From: Streptomyces chartreusis
GTDB taxonomy: Bacteria > Actinomycetota > Actinomycetes > Streptomycetales > Streptomycetaceae
Reading direction: 5' to 3'
Length of the DNA: 64,000 bases
Assembly (NCBI RefSeq): GCF_008704715.1
Contig: NZ_CP023689.1
Coordinates: forward strand, 558,001 to 622,000
Below the pieces are notes generated by a model. It searched no databases. It was not told the origin of the DNA and worked only from the letters and a program-made list of their open reading frames with translations. Made by a program: the position numbers and the translations under genes. Shown piece after piece: positions 37,045 to 44,908 of the stretch; within the stretch, counting starts at the first letter, position 1; each line of letters begins with the position of its first letter.

Positions 37045-37060
37045 CTGAAGAAATATTCAC
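37045..37060. promoter_or_regulatory. TetR operator copy 1 (imperfect)
   Basis: CTGAAGAAATATTCAC matches 14 of 16 bases of the perfect palindrome 43 bp away. It begins just behind the ribosome site of the dioxygenase gene, where a bound repressor would block that operon. Confidence 0.65.
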
Positions 37061-37087
37061 TTCCGAATCCGACGTCAGTCAAGAGAA

Positions 37088-37103
37088 CTGAAGAAATCTT
37101 CAG
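37088..37103. promoter_or_regulatory. TetR operator copy 2 (perfect palindrome)
   Basis: CTGAAGA-AA-TCTTCAG is a perfect 16-bp palindrome midway between the divergent dioxygenase operon and the TetR gene. The length, symmetry and repetition suit a TetR dimer site controlling both directions. Confidence 0.72.
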
Positions 37104-37167
37104 GAAACGGAAGAGTGCAGCTAGAGTGCGGGGTGAAGGCAGTACGGGCGGGATGGAGGATGGTGTG

Positions 37168-37818
37168 ATGGCCGAGCGGACCGCACCCGGGCGCGTCGAC
37201 CGGCGAAGGGCGCGCACGCGCACGGCGCTGGTGGAGGCGGCCCAGCGCCTGCTGGCCGAAGGGCGTACCGACGTGCCCATCCTGGAGATCACCGAGCTGG
37301 CCGACGTCGGGGTCGGCTCGTTCTACAACCACTTCGACAGCAAGGAAGAGCTCTTCCGCGTCGCGGTGGCGGAGGCGCTGGAGTGGTGGGGCTCGCTGAT
37401 GGACCGTCTCACCGCGGACATCGACGACCCGGCGGTGGCGTTCACGCAGAGCTTCCGCATGACCGGCCGGCTGCACCGTCGCCACCCGGAGCTGAGCCGC
37501 GTCCTGCTGAACCAGGGCCTGGAACTCGCGCGGTCCGAGCGGGGCCTCGCGCCCCGTGCCTTCCAGGACATCCGCACCGCGGTGGACGCGGGGCGCTTCG
37601 AGGTGGAGGACCTGGACCTCGCCCTCACGATGACGGCGGCCGCCGTGCTGGCGCTGGGCTCGCTGCTGCACGCCCAGCCCGACCGTGACGACGCGAAGTC
37701 CGCCGACCTGGTCGCCCTCGGTCTGCTGCGGCAGTTCGGCCTCCCGGCAGACGAGGCCGCGCGGATCTGCGCGCTCGACCTGCCGGACCTCGACGTGGTC
37801 GACACCCTGGTCGGCTGA
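37168..37818 (+). CDS. TetR-family transcriptional regulator
   Basis: A 216-residue TetR-type regulator. The DNA-binding helix-turn-helix is at about residues 14-60 (ARTRTALVEAAQRLLAEGR, ILEITELADVGVGSFYNHFDSKEELFRVAV), followed by an all-helical ligand-binding and dimer domain. The ATG at 37168 is 8 nt from GGAGG; an in-frame ATG at 37153 is less well placed. Divergent from the dioxygenase operon with two matching palindromes between, it is very probably the repressor of that operon and of itself, released by an aromatic substrate or a CoA ester. Confidence 0.92.
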   Translation: MAERTAPGRVDRRRARTRTALVEAAQRLLAEGRTDVPILEITELADVGVGSFYNHFDSKEELFRVAVAEALEWWGSLMDRLTADIDDPAVAFTQSFRMTGRLHRRHPELSRVLLNQGLELARSERGLAPRAFQDIRTAVDAGRFEVEDLDLALTMTAAAVLALGSLLHAQPDRDDAKSADLVALGLLRQFGLPADEAARICALDLPDLDVVDTLVG

Positions 37819-37956
37819 GCGCCGGGCCGGACACCGTTCCTGCTGTAGGGGCTGTTCCAATTAGAGTGGACGCTTCAGCAAGCGAGCGATCACCAGAGAC
37901 CGAAGGCCCGGTACGACCACCGTGGCCGACGGCCCGGCAGACCGGGGAGGCACCCC

Positions 37957-38592
37957 ATGACCAGTGCGCCGACGACGCGCAAGAAGCGCGCGAACGGGGT
38001 GGAGTCACGTCAGCGCATCCTCGACGCCGCCGTGGAGATCGCCGGTGAGCGCGGCTACGACGGCACCTCCATCGCGGCCGTCAGCGCCAAGTGCGGGCTG
38101 CCCGCCAGCTCCATCTACTGGCATTTCAAGGACAAGGACGACCTGATCGCCGCGGTCATCGAGCGCAGCTTCGAGGCCTGGCTCACGGCGGTCGAGCTGC
38201 CGGGCGAGGAGGCGGGCACGCCGCTGGAGCGGGTCACCGCCATGGCCGCAAACGTGGCGAAGTCCCTCGTCGACGCCCCCGACTTCCTGCGCCTCGGCCT
38301 CATGCTGGCCCTGGAGCGGCGGCCCACCGAGCCCCGGGGCCGCACGGTGTTCCTCCAGGTCCGCGACATCACCCACCGGAAGATCGCCGAGGTGGCCGCC
38401 ACCCTGTTCCCGGCCCTGGACGAGGCCGCCGTGGACACGCTCACCACCTACGCCATCGCCGGCGCGGACGGCCTGTTCGTGCACCGCGAGGTCAAGGGCG
38501 ACACCGTCGACCTCGTGGCGTTGTTCGAGCTGCACGCACAGGTCGTCCACGACGCGGCGGCGAGGCTGGCGAAGGAACGGCAGGAGGCCTAG
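37957..38592 (+). CDS. TetR-family transcriptional regulator
   Basis: A 211-residue TetR-type protein starting MTSAPTTRKKRANGVESRQRILDAAVEIAGERG, with the helix-turn-helix TSIAAVSAKCGLPASSIYWHFKDKDDLIAAVIERSF (read in two parts, about 38-72). The C-terminal domain (LALERRPTEPRGRTVFLQVRD) resembles TetR_C regulators of lipid or drug genes. A ribosome site GGGGAGG precedes the ATG by about 8 nt. It converges with the NmrA-like gene, and both stop codons share a CTAG. Its target is not obvious from position. Confidence 0.9.
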   Translation: MTSAPTTRKKRANGVESRQRILDAAVEIAGERGYDGTSIAAVSAKCGLPASSIYWHFKDKDDLIAAVIERSFEAWLTAVELPGEEAGTPLERVTAMAANVAKSLVDAPDFLRLGLMLALERRPTEPRGRTVFLQVRDITHRKIAEVAATLFPALDEAAVDTLTTYAIAGADGLFVHREVKGDTVDLVALFELHAQVVHDAAARLAKERQEA

Positions 38593-39437
38593 CCCGCCCT
38601 GAACGTGTCCGCGTGCTCCGCGGCCCACTGCCCGAAGGTGCGCGCCGGCCGGCCGGTGACCTTCTCCACCGTGTCGGCGACCGTGCGGCCGACCTCGGGC
38701 GTGTTGCCGTACGCCTCCAGCAGGAACCCGATCACGTCCTCCGGGTGCCCCGCCGCCCGCCACTGTGCGACGGCCTCCTCCTCGGTGAGTTCCACCAGGG
38801 CGATGTCCCGGCCGCGGGCGGCGGCGATGGTCGCCACCTTGTCGCCGACGGTGAGCAGTTCGGGGCCGGTGATCACGTACTCCTGCCTCCCGTGCCCCTC
38901 CTCTGTCAGTGCGACCGCGGCGACGGCGCCGATGTCGCCCTCGTGGACCATGGCGCTGAGCCGGGAGACGAACGGCTCGCGCACCTCGCCGGCGGTCACG
39001 ATGCCGTCCGCCCACTCCAGGGCGTTGCCCATGAACTCGACCGGCATGAGCACCGTCCAGTCCAGCCCGTCGGCCGCCCGCACCGCCTGCTCCAGCGGCG
39101 TCGCCTCGCCGCCGTGCAGCACGGTGACCCGGCGCACGCCCGCCGCCCGGGCCAGCTCCAGGATCCGCGGTCCCGTCTCCAGCGGGGCGAAGTAGGCCCC
39201 GCCGAAGGTGATCAGGTGGACGCCGGTGACGCCCTCCAGGGCCGGGACCAGGCTGTCGGGGTCGGTCAGGTCGCCCCGGACCACCTCGACGCCGGCCGGG
39301 AAGTGGGCCTTGGCCGGGTCCCGGGTGAGGGCGCGGACCGCGTGGCCGCGGGCGAGCAGTTCGGTGACGACCTGGCGGCCGACGGTTCCGGTGGCACCGG
39401 TGACAAGGATCTTCTGCGCCTGCTGTGGCTTCGTCAT
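38589..39437 (-). CDS. NmrA-like NAD(P)-binding oxidoreductase
   Basis: A 282-residue atypical short-chain dehydrogenase. The dinucleotide motif KILVTGATGTVGRQVVTELLARGHAVRALTRDPAKA opens the protein, followed by VEVVRGDLTDPDSLVPALEGV. The canonical YxxxK pair is not evident, as in NmrA/azoreductase-like quinone reductases and redox sensors. The ATG at 39437 is used; the open frame upstream lies over the next gene. A perfect 10-bp inverted repeat is centred 31 bp before the start, resembling operators of HxlR-type regulators that often control such genes, but no HxlR gene is adjacent. Confidence 0.88.
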   Translation of the reverse strand: MTKPQQAQKILVTGATGTVGRQVVTELLARGHAVRALTRDPAKAHFPAGVEVVRGDLTDPDSLVPALEGVTGVHLITFGGAYFAPLETGPRILELARAAGVRRVTVLHGGEATPLEQAVRAADGLDWTVLMPVEFMGNALEWADGIVTAGEVREPFVSRLSAMVHEGDIGAVAAVALTEEGHGRQEYVITGPELLTVGDKVATIAAARGRDIALVELTEEEAVAQWRAAGHPEDVIGFLLEAYGNTPEVGRTVADTVEKVTGRPARTFGQWAAEHADTFRAG

Positions 39438-39452
39438 GGAACGACCGTAGGA

Positions 39453-39483
39453 GTACTTGCGGTCAGGTTCTGTCCGCAAGTAC
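39453..39483. promoter_or_regulatory. Perfect inverted repeat upstream of NmrA-like gene
   Basis: GTACTTGCGG (39453-39462) and CCGCAAGTAC (39474-39483) are exact inverted copies 21 bp apart, that is, two helical turns. This is operator-like spacing. The right arm overlaps the last codons of the upstream gene, so a terminator role is also possible. Confidence 0.6.
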
Positions 39484-40284
39484 CGAGAGATCGTTGTCGA
39501 CCGTGTAGTAGGGCCGCACGACCGCGCCGCCGATCGTGGCCGCGGGGAGAACGAAGATGTCCTTGCGGTCCGCGACGTCGTCGAGGAGGCGGCCGATCCG
39601 GACCGAGGTCCCACCGTCGACGCGGACGGACAGGTCCCAGACCCGGTTGCCGGTACCGGCGTCACCGGCCAACTCCCCGTAGTCCACGGTGAAGGAGAAC
39701 CCCCGCCCGTCCTTCCCGACCACGGGGACGACGGTCCGCTCGGTGCCGCCCGCGCCCCGCAGGCGCAGCCGCACGGCCGGTCCCGCGCCGAAGCTGACGC
39801 CGTGCAGCCGTGCCCTGACGGTCATCGAGCGGTCCGTGACATCGATGCCCTCGACCTCCGCGTGGGCGGTGCGCAGCCACGCCCGCAGCGCGAGGTATCC
39901 GTCCCTGGTGACGTACGGGACCCGTACGGCGACCGGTGACGGCCAGTCGCGCAGATGGCCGTCGACGAGGGTCCGAAGGTCCCGCAGCCCGGGACGCAGT
40001 CGCTGCCGTGGCACACCGGGTTCGGGGATCAGGTAGACGTCCCACCGGCCCTCGGCGAGCGCGGGCTCCGGCTCCAGTACGGCCCGCGGTCGGCCGTCCT
40101 CCGCCGGTTCCAGGTCGACGGTGTGCAGGACCTTTTCGGGCTGCCCCTTCTTGGGGCGGAGTCGCAGCAGCAGACGGCCCGTGGCCGACGGTGCCCGCAG
40201 CGCGAAGGTGAGGCGGCCGTCCGCGTCGGCCGTGCAGTCGGTGCGGAGGTCGGCCACGCTCGTCGTGCCTTGTCCGGTGGTCAT
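39463..40284 (-). CDS. Beta-rich protein coupled to glycosyltransferase
   Basis: A 273-residue protein I cannot assign firmly. It appears to be made of beta-strands, with repeated patterns such as GRLTFALRAPSATGRLLLRLRPKKG and SMTVRARLHGVSFGAGPAVRLRLRG; no signal peptide or membrane helix is seen. Similar domains occur next to cell-wall glycopolymer glycosyltransferases in Streptomyces and are often annotated only as transferase. The ATG at 40284 has a good site (GGAGGGG), and it overlaps the glycosyltransferase stop by 4 nt, so both are made together. Its last codons overlap the inverted repeat before the next gene. Confidence 0.72.
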   Translation of the reverse strand: MTTGQGTTSVADLRTDCTADADGRLTFALRAPSATGRLLLRLRPKKGQPEKVLHTVDLEPAEDGRPRAVLEPEPALAEGRWDVYLIPEPGVPRQRLRPGLRDLRTLVDGHLRDWPSPVAVRVPYVTRDGYLALRAWLRTAHAEVEGIDVTDRSMTVRARLHGVSFGAGPAVRLRLRGAGGTERTVVPVVGKDGRGFSFTVDYGELAGDAGTGNRVWDLSVRVDGGTSVRIGRLLDDVADRKDIFVLPAATIGGAVVRPYYTVDNDLSVLADRT

Positions 40285-41546
40285 CGGTTTCCCCTCCGTA
40301 CCATGTGCAGCGCACCCGAGGCCACGGCGTACGCGGCGTCGCGTGCGGCGAAGCCCTGGCTGACCAGGGCGCGTTGTATTCGGCCGCGTTCCGGTGCCCC
40401 CTGTCGCGCGGTCCCCCGTGCGGCCATCGCCTCGTCGATGAGCCGCTCGGCCTGCTCCACGACCGGGACGGGGCCGAACCGTCGCGCGTTCTCCAGTGCC
40501 CTGCGGCCCATGCGTCGGCGCCGCTCGTCGCCACGTACGAGTTCCAGCAGCGCGGCGCTCATCGCCTCGCGGTCTCCGACAGGGACGAGCCGGCCGTCGG
40601 TGCCGTCCTCGATGATCTCGCCGGGTCCGTACGGGCAGTCGGTGCTGACGACCGGCAGGCCGCAGCGCATCGCCTCCACGATCGTCATGCCGAACGGTTC
40701 GAAGTTGGCCGCGGTCGCGCCGATCGAGCCCTTGACCCACTCCGCCTCCATGGGTGCCGCGGCTCCCATCAGGAAGGCGTGGTCGCTCAGGCCGAGGTCC
40801 TCGATGAGCTGCCGCAGCCGCGCCTGTTCCTCGCCCTTGCCGTAGATGCGCAGCCGCCAGTCCGGGTGGGCGGCGGCGACCGGGGCGAAGGCCTCGATGA
40901 GGAGGTCGTAGCGCTTCACCGGGACCAGTCGGCCCGCCGCGACGATCACCTTCGCGGTGCCGTCCGCCGCGGGCAGCACCGGGTCGGGGACGCTGTTCGG
41001 GAGTGCCTCCACCCGGACTCCGGGCAGGCGCATCTTGCGCCGGTAGGAGGCGGCGTCCGCCTCGGTGACCGTGGTCAGCACGTCGAGCCGGCGGTAGGCG
41101 CGACGCAGCGCGGTGCGCAGCCGGGGCGAGTGGTTGTCGAGGGTGAGGTGCTCCTGCCCGATGCGGACGACGTGCTCCGGCGCCTGGCGCGCCAGGTGCA
41201 CGTTGAGCCCAGGGCGGGTGCCGATGACGACCTCGGCGTCGGTCTGCGCCAGACATTCGCCGATCCGCTGGTCGGTCAGTTCGCTGTACTGCCCGTAGCG
41301 GTATTCGGCGGCGGGGAACACCCGCGCCGGTCTGAGGTGCAGCGGATGTTCCTTCTCATGTCTCAGGTCGACCAGTGGCCTTAACGACACTCGCGGGTCC
41401 AGGGCGAAGTTCGGGCGTTCGCGGTGCCGCAGGACCGAGACGATCTCCACCTCGTGCCGGTCGGCGAGTGCCTGGGCCAGGTTGAACGTGGTGGTGATCG
41501 TGCCTCCGATCCCGTAGGCGTTGTGGAGCAGGAAAGAGATCTTCAT
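40281..41546 (-). CDS. Glycosyltransferase family 4
   Basis: A 421-residue GT-B-fold glycosyltransferase. The N-terminal acceptor domain begins MKISFLLHNAYGIGGTITTTFNLAQAL with the glycine-rich loop. The C-terminal donor domain has IVAAGRLVPVKRYDLLIEAF near 215, WRLRIYGKGEEQARLRQLIEDLGLSDHAFLMG near 250, and the EPFGMTIVEAMRCGLPVVSTDCPYGPGEII motif near 300, where the two glutamates bind nucleotide sugar. The sugar and acceptor are unknown; the coupled beta-rich protein and sequence style suggest a cell-wall glycopolymer or capsule role. It is the first gene of a two-gene operon. Confidence 0.9.
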   Translation of the reverse strand: MKISFLLHNAYGIGGTITTTFNLAQALADRHEVEIVSVLRHRERPNFALDPRVSLRPLVDLRHEKEHPLHLRPARVFPAAEYRYGQYSELTDQRIGECLAQTDAEVVIGTRPGLNVHLARQAPEHVVRIGQEHLTLDNHSPRLRTALRRAYRRLDVLTTVTEADAASYRRKMRLPGVRVEALPNSVPDPVLPAADGTAKVIVAAGRLVPVKRYDLLIEAFAPVAAAHPDWRLRIYGKGEEQARLRQLIEDLGLSDHAFLMGAAAPMEAEWVKGSIGATAANFEPFGMTIVEAMRCGLPVVSTDCPYGPGEIIEDGTDGRLVPVGDREAMSAALLELVRGDERRRRMGRRALENARRFGPVPVVEQAERLIDEAMAARGTARQGAPERGRIQRALVSQGFAARDAAYAVASGALHMVRRGNR

Positions 41547-41610
41547 GGCGGACTAGACCGCGCCGAGCCCCGTTCCGTTGCCTGCTGTTACCGCTCCGTT
41601 GCCTTGCAGG

Positions 41611-43731
41611 TCATGTACTGGACAGACGCACCAGCAGAACACCGGGCGTGCGCGGCAGTGTCACCCGCAGTGCCCCGTCCTCGTCCCGGACCACCGAACC
41701 GGCCGGCACCGAGGACGGGTGGAGGATCTCCACACGCGCCTCCCGGTCCGCCAAGTGGTGGATGGACAACCGGAGTTCGTTCTGTCCGCTGCGGCGCCAG
41801 ACGGTCAGGTATGTCGTGCGGTCGTCGGGTGACCGCAAGCCCAGCGCCAGCCATTCGTCCGTCCAGCCGGGCAGGCCCAGCGGCCAGAACGGCACAGCCC
41901 GTGCCAGGTCGCGGCGGATCGACTTGTAGGTGACCAACGCATCCTGCACGAGGGCGAGTTGATGCTTCGTCATACGGTCCAGGTGGCCCGACAGATGGAT
42001 CCGGCCGAGCAGGGCCCCGCCGAGGGTGAACGCGATCAGGTCGTCGTCGTACTCGGGTTGCGGGTAGGCCCAGACGGCGCCTTGCTCGGGCGGTACGGCA
42101 CTCGGTGCGGCGGCGGCGATCGGCGGGTAGCGCAGCGGGTCCTGCTGGTCGCTGGTGGACTGGAGCTGGGTGACGGCGAGCGTGGCCCCGTCCATGCGCA
42201 TCCCGCCCGAGGCGCAGTTCTCGATCACGAGATGCGGGTGCCGGTCCAGGACTTCGGAGAGCCAGTCCAGGTAGGCGTGGGCGTGGCCGAGCAGCCCGGC
42301 GCCGGGTGAGACGTCCCCGGGGGCCGTCGTTCCGGGGGCGATCACGATGTTGTAGTCCAGCTTGAGGTAGCCCACACCCCACTCGCCGACGATCCTGTCG
42401 ATCGCCTTGTCGAGGTGGGCGCGGGCGGCGGGATGGCGCAGGTCGAGCTGGTGGCGGCCCTGTTCGGTGAGGCGTATGCCGTCGCGCTGGAAGAAGGCGT
42501 CCGGCGGGAGTGCGGAGGCGAGGGGGCTGCGTACGCCGACGGCCTCCGGCTCCAGCCACAGTCCGGGCACCATGCCGCGCTCACGGATCCGGTCGAGGAC
42601 CACCGCGATCCCGCCGTCGGGGAAGCGACGCGTCGAGGGCAGCCACTCGCCGACGCCGTCCCACCAGCCGCCGTCGGCCGAGTCGTCGTACCAGCCGGCG
42701 TCGACGCAGAAGTACTCCGCGCCCGCTTCGGCGGCCGCGTCGATCAGGGGCAGCAGCTTTTCGGTGGTGGGGTCGCCCATGAGCGTGTTCATGTAGTCGT
42801 TGAAGACGACCGGGAGCGCGCTGTGGTCGGGGTGCGGGCGGCGTACGGCCCGGCGGTACGAGGTCAGCGCGCCCATCGCCTCGTCGAGCCCGGATGCGAC
42901 GGCGAGCACACCCGGCACGGTGGTGAACTCCTCGCCCGTGCCGAGCCCGACCCGCCACTGGTGCTCGGCGTCGGTGGGCCCGTTCAGCGCGAGGTGGGTG
43001 CCGTGCGCGCTCTCGCCCAGGTCCCAGCGCCAGCCGGCCGGGGACTCGACCTGCCACAGCCAGGTCCGCCCGCTCCCCCGCTCGGTCAGCGCCCCCATCG
43101 GCAGATGACCGTCGGTGGGCCAGCTGCCGCGCCCGGCCAGGACGAGGGCGGCACGGCTGGCGTGGCCGTGGACGGCACCGTTGATGTCGGCGACGGTGCC
43201 GCGCAGCGGCTCGGTGTACCAACGGCACTCCGCGAGCCAGTCGTTGCGGGCGCGCAGCACATCGAGGGTGTCGGGCGCGGGGAGCCCGCCGAGCAGCAGG
43301 CTGCTGACGGACTGGAGGACGAGGGGGTCGGTGCCGTCGTTGCGCAGCCGGACCCGGGAACGGAGCACCGGGAGTCCGTCGGGGGATGTCAGCTCGACGA
43401 ACGCCGTCAACCCTGTGTCCGGGTCGTGGAGTTCGATGTGCAGCCACCTCCAGTCGCCGCGCCTGCCGGTGCGGTGGTCCCGGTACTTCAGCCGCGTTCC
43501 GAGGGCCGTGCCGGTGAAGCGCGTGCCGGACCAGCCGCTGCCGTGCCCGAGCGCCGTCAACTCGACGAGCGGGAGGGCGGACTCGGGGTCGACGGGACGT
43601 GGCCCGCCCGGACGGTCGAGACCCACGAGCCGCGGAGTTCCGTCGGCGGCGACGGCGAACTCGGCCCGCAGCGCGGAGTGGCCCCAACTGAACCCGCCAC
43701 GCACGCTGAACCCATCACCCCTACCGGACAA
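41611..43731 (-). CDS. Alpha-galactosidase, glycoside hydrolase family 36
   Basis: A retaining alpha-galactosidase of about 706 residues. An N-terminal beta-supersandwich (about 1-300) precedes the (beta/alpha)8 barrel (PVVFNDYMNTLMGDPTTEKLLPLIDAAAEAG). The nucleophile Asp is in YLKLDYN near 458, after GEWGVG, and the acid/base Asp is in STSDQQD near 525, after ENCASGG. No signal peptide, so it works on imported galactosides. I place the start at the TTG at 43731, behind AGAGGGGGCACC; an ATG at 43779 would overlap the LacI start codon and its operators. Divergent from a LacI gene, with two matching palindromes, it is very likely under that repressor. Confidence 0.93.
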   Translation of the reverse strand: MSGRGDGFSVRGGFSWGHSALRAEFAVAADGTPRLVGLDRPGGPRPVDPESALPLVELTALGHGSGWSGTRFTGTALGTRLKYRDHRTGRRGDWRWLHIELHDPDTGLTAFVELTSPDGLPVLRSRVRLRNDGTDPLVLQSVSSLLLGGLPAPDTLDVLRARNDWLAECRWYTEPLRGTVADINGAVHGHASRAALVLAGRGSWPTDGHLPMGALTERGSGRTWLWQVESPAGWRWDLGESAHGTHLALNGPTDAEHQWRVGLGTGEEFTTVPGVLAVASGLDEAMGALTSYRRAVRRPHPDHSALPVVFNDYMNTLMGDPTTEKLLPLIDAAAEAGAEYFCVDAGWYDDSADGGWWDGVGEWLPSTRRFPDGGIAVVLDRIRERGMVPGLWLEPEAVGVRSPLASALPPDAFFQRDGIRLTEQGRHQLDLRHPAARAHLDKAIDRIVGEWGVGYLKLDYNIVIAPGTTAPGDVSPGAGLLGHAHAYLDWLSEVLDRHPHLVIENCASGGMRMDGATLAVTQLQSTSDQQDPLRYPPIAAAAPSAVPPEQGAVWAYPQPEYDDDLIAFTLGGALLGRIHLSGHLDRMTKHQLALVQDALVTYKSIRRDLARAVPFWPLGLPGWTDEWLALGLRSPDDRTTYLTVWRRSGQNELRLSIHHLADREARVEILHPSSVPAGSVVRDEDGALRVTLPRTPGVLLVRLSST

Positions 43732-43742
43732 GGTGCCCCCTC

Positions 43743-43771
43743 TTGACGGCCCCGATGTGACCGGTAACAAT
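43743..43771 (+). promoter_or_regulatory. Canonical promoter of leaderless LacI gene
   Basis: TTGACG (43743-43748), a 17-bp spacer and AACAAT (43766-43771) make a near-consensus sigma-70 promoter; the predicted start of transcription falls at the ATG at 43778. No ribosome site precedes that ATG, so the transcript should be leaderless. Confidence 0.65.
43756..43769. promoter_or_regulatory. LacI operator copy 1 (between -35 and -10)
   Basis: TGTGACCGGTAACA matches 13 of 14 bases of the perfect palindrome 27 bp away. It sits between the -35 and -10 of the LacI promoter, a position that would block transcription. Confidence 0.72.
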
Positions 43772-43777
43772 CCTGGC

Positions 43778-44815
43778 ATGCATGTGACCGGTCACACAAG
43801 GCGCCCGGCGAGCATCAGAGACGTCGCGACCGCCGCCGGTGTCTCGTACCAGACCGTCTCCCGGGTGATCAACGGGCATCCCAGCGTCAAGCCCGACACC
43901 CGCGCTCGGGTGCTCGCCGCCATCGACGAACTGGGCTTCCGGCGCAACGCCACCGCGCTCGCCCTGGCCAGCGGCCGCAGCAGGGCCGTGACCGTGCTGA
44001 CCGCGAACACCACCCACTACGGCTACGCCTGCATCCTTCGGGGCGTGGAGGAGGCGGCGCGTGCCGCGTCCTACGCCGTCGGTATCGGCGTACTGGAATC
44101 GGCCGACGAGGCCGCCGTCGGCGCCCAGGTGCAGCGGGCGGCGGACACGGGTGGCGGGCTGATCGTGATCGCGTACGACCCGGCCGGGGTGCGGGCCCTC
44201 GGCGCCGTCCCGGCCGGGCTCCCGGTCGTGGGCGTGGTCGAGACCCCGGCGAGCCCGCCCGGCGGTGATCTGCCCTGGGTGTGGACCGACGACCGCGAGG
44301 CCGCCTACGAGGCGACGCGCCATCTGCTCTCCCTGGGTCATGAGACGGTCCACTACGTCGCCATCCCGTCCAGCACCCGCCGCACGAGCGCCCGCACCGC
44401 CGGCTGGCGTCAGGCCCTGAGGGACGCCGGTGCTTCGGAACCCCGTCCCGTGCAGGGCGGTTGGGGCCCTGAGGACGGTCACGCCGCGGGACTGGAGCTG
44501 GCGCGGGATCCCGCGGTCACCGCGATCCTGTGCGGCAACGACGACCTAGCGCTCGGCGTGCTGCGCGCGCTGCACGAGTGCGGCCGTGCCGTGCCCGGCG
44601 AGGTCAGCGTGGCCGGGTTCGACGACGCCCCGCACTCCGCCTATCTGAACCCGTCCCTGACGACCGTACGTCTGGACTTCACCGGGTTGGGAAGGGCCGC
44701 GTTCGCCCTGCTGCACGGCGTGTTGGAGGAGGCCGCGCAGATCGCCCCGCGCCCCGTGTCGGTACCGGAGCTGGTGGTCCGGGAGAGTTCCGGGCCGCCG
44801 CCCGCCACCGTCTGA
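43778..44815 (+). CDS. LacI-family transcriptional repressor
   Basis: A 345-residue LacI/GalR regulator. The helix-turn-helix and hinge are at the N-terminus (ASIRDVATAAGVSYQTVSRVINGHPSVKPDTRARVLAAIDELGFRRN), followed by a periplasmic-binding-protein-like sugar domain (VTVLTANTTHYGYACILRGVE through ILCGNDDLALGVLRALHECG and VSVAGFDDAPHSAYLNPSLTTV). Either ATG 43778 or GTG 43784 could start it; the promoter position favours 43778 with a leaderless mRNA. The second operator lies over codons 2-7. Divergent from the GH36 gene, it probably represses both in the absence of an alpha-galactoside. Confidence 0.93.
   Translation: MHVTGHTRRPASIRDVATAAGVSYQTVSRVINGHPSVKPDTRARVLAAIDELGFRRNATALALASGRSRAVTVLTANTTHYGYACILRGVEEAARAASYAVGIGVLESADEAAVGAQVQRAADTGGGLIVIAYDPAGVRALGAVPAGLPVVGVVETPASPPGGDLPWVWTDDREAAYEATRHLLSLGHETVHYVAIPSSTRRTSARTAGWRQALRDAGASEPRPVQGGWGPEDGHAAGLELARDPAVTAILCGNDDLALGVLRALHECGRAVPGEVSVAGFDDAPHSAYLNPSLTTVRLDFTGLGRAAFALLHGVLEEAAQIAPRPVSVPELVVRESSGPPPATV
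43783..43796. promoter_or_regulatory. LacI operator copy 2 (perfect palindrome inside 5' coding end)
   Basis: TGTGACCGGTCACA is a perfect 14-bp palindrome covering codons 2 to 7 of the LacI gene. Its centre is 27 bp from the first copy. Confidence 0.75.
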
Positions 44816-44908
44816 GCCCTGATCACACAGACGGCGACCGCAACGCGCCCGCCGAGCGCGGCTGTTCCGAGTCCCGCTTCCTTGACCACCCTTCTCGAAA
44901 GGCACGTG

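Noticed and set aside
43732..43779. ATG at 43779 as start of the GH36 gene
   Set aside because: It would overlap the LacI start codon and both operators and has no ribosome site; the TTG at 43731 has AGAGGGGG in front.
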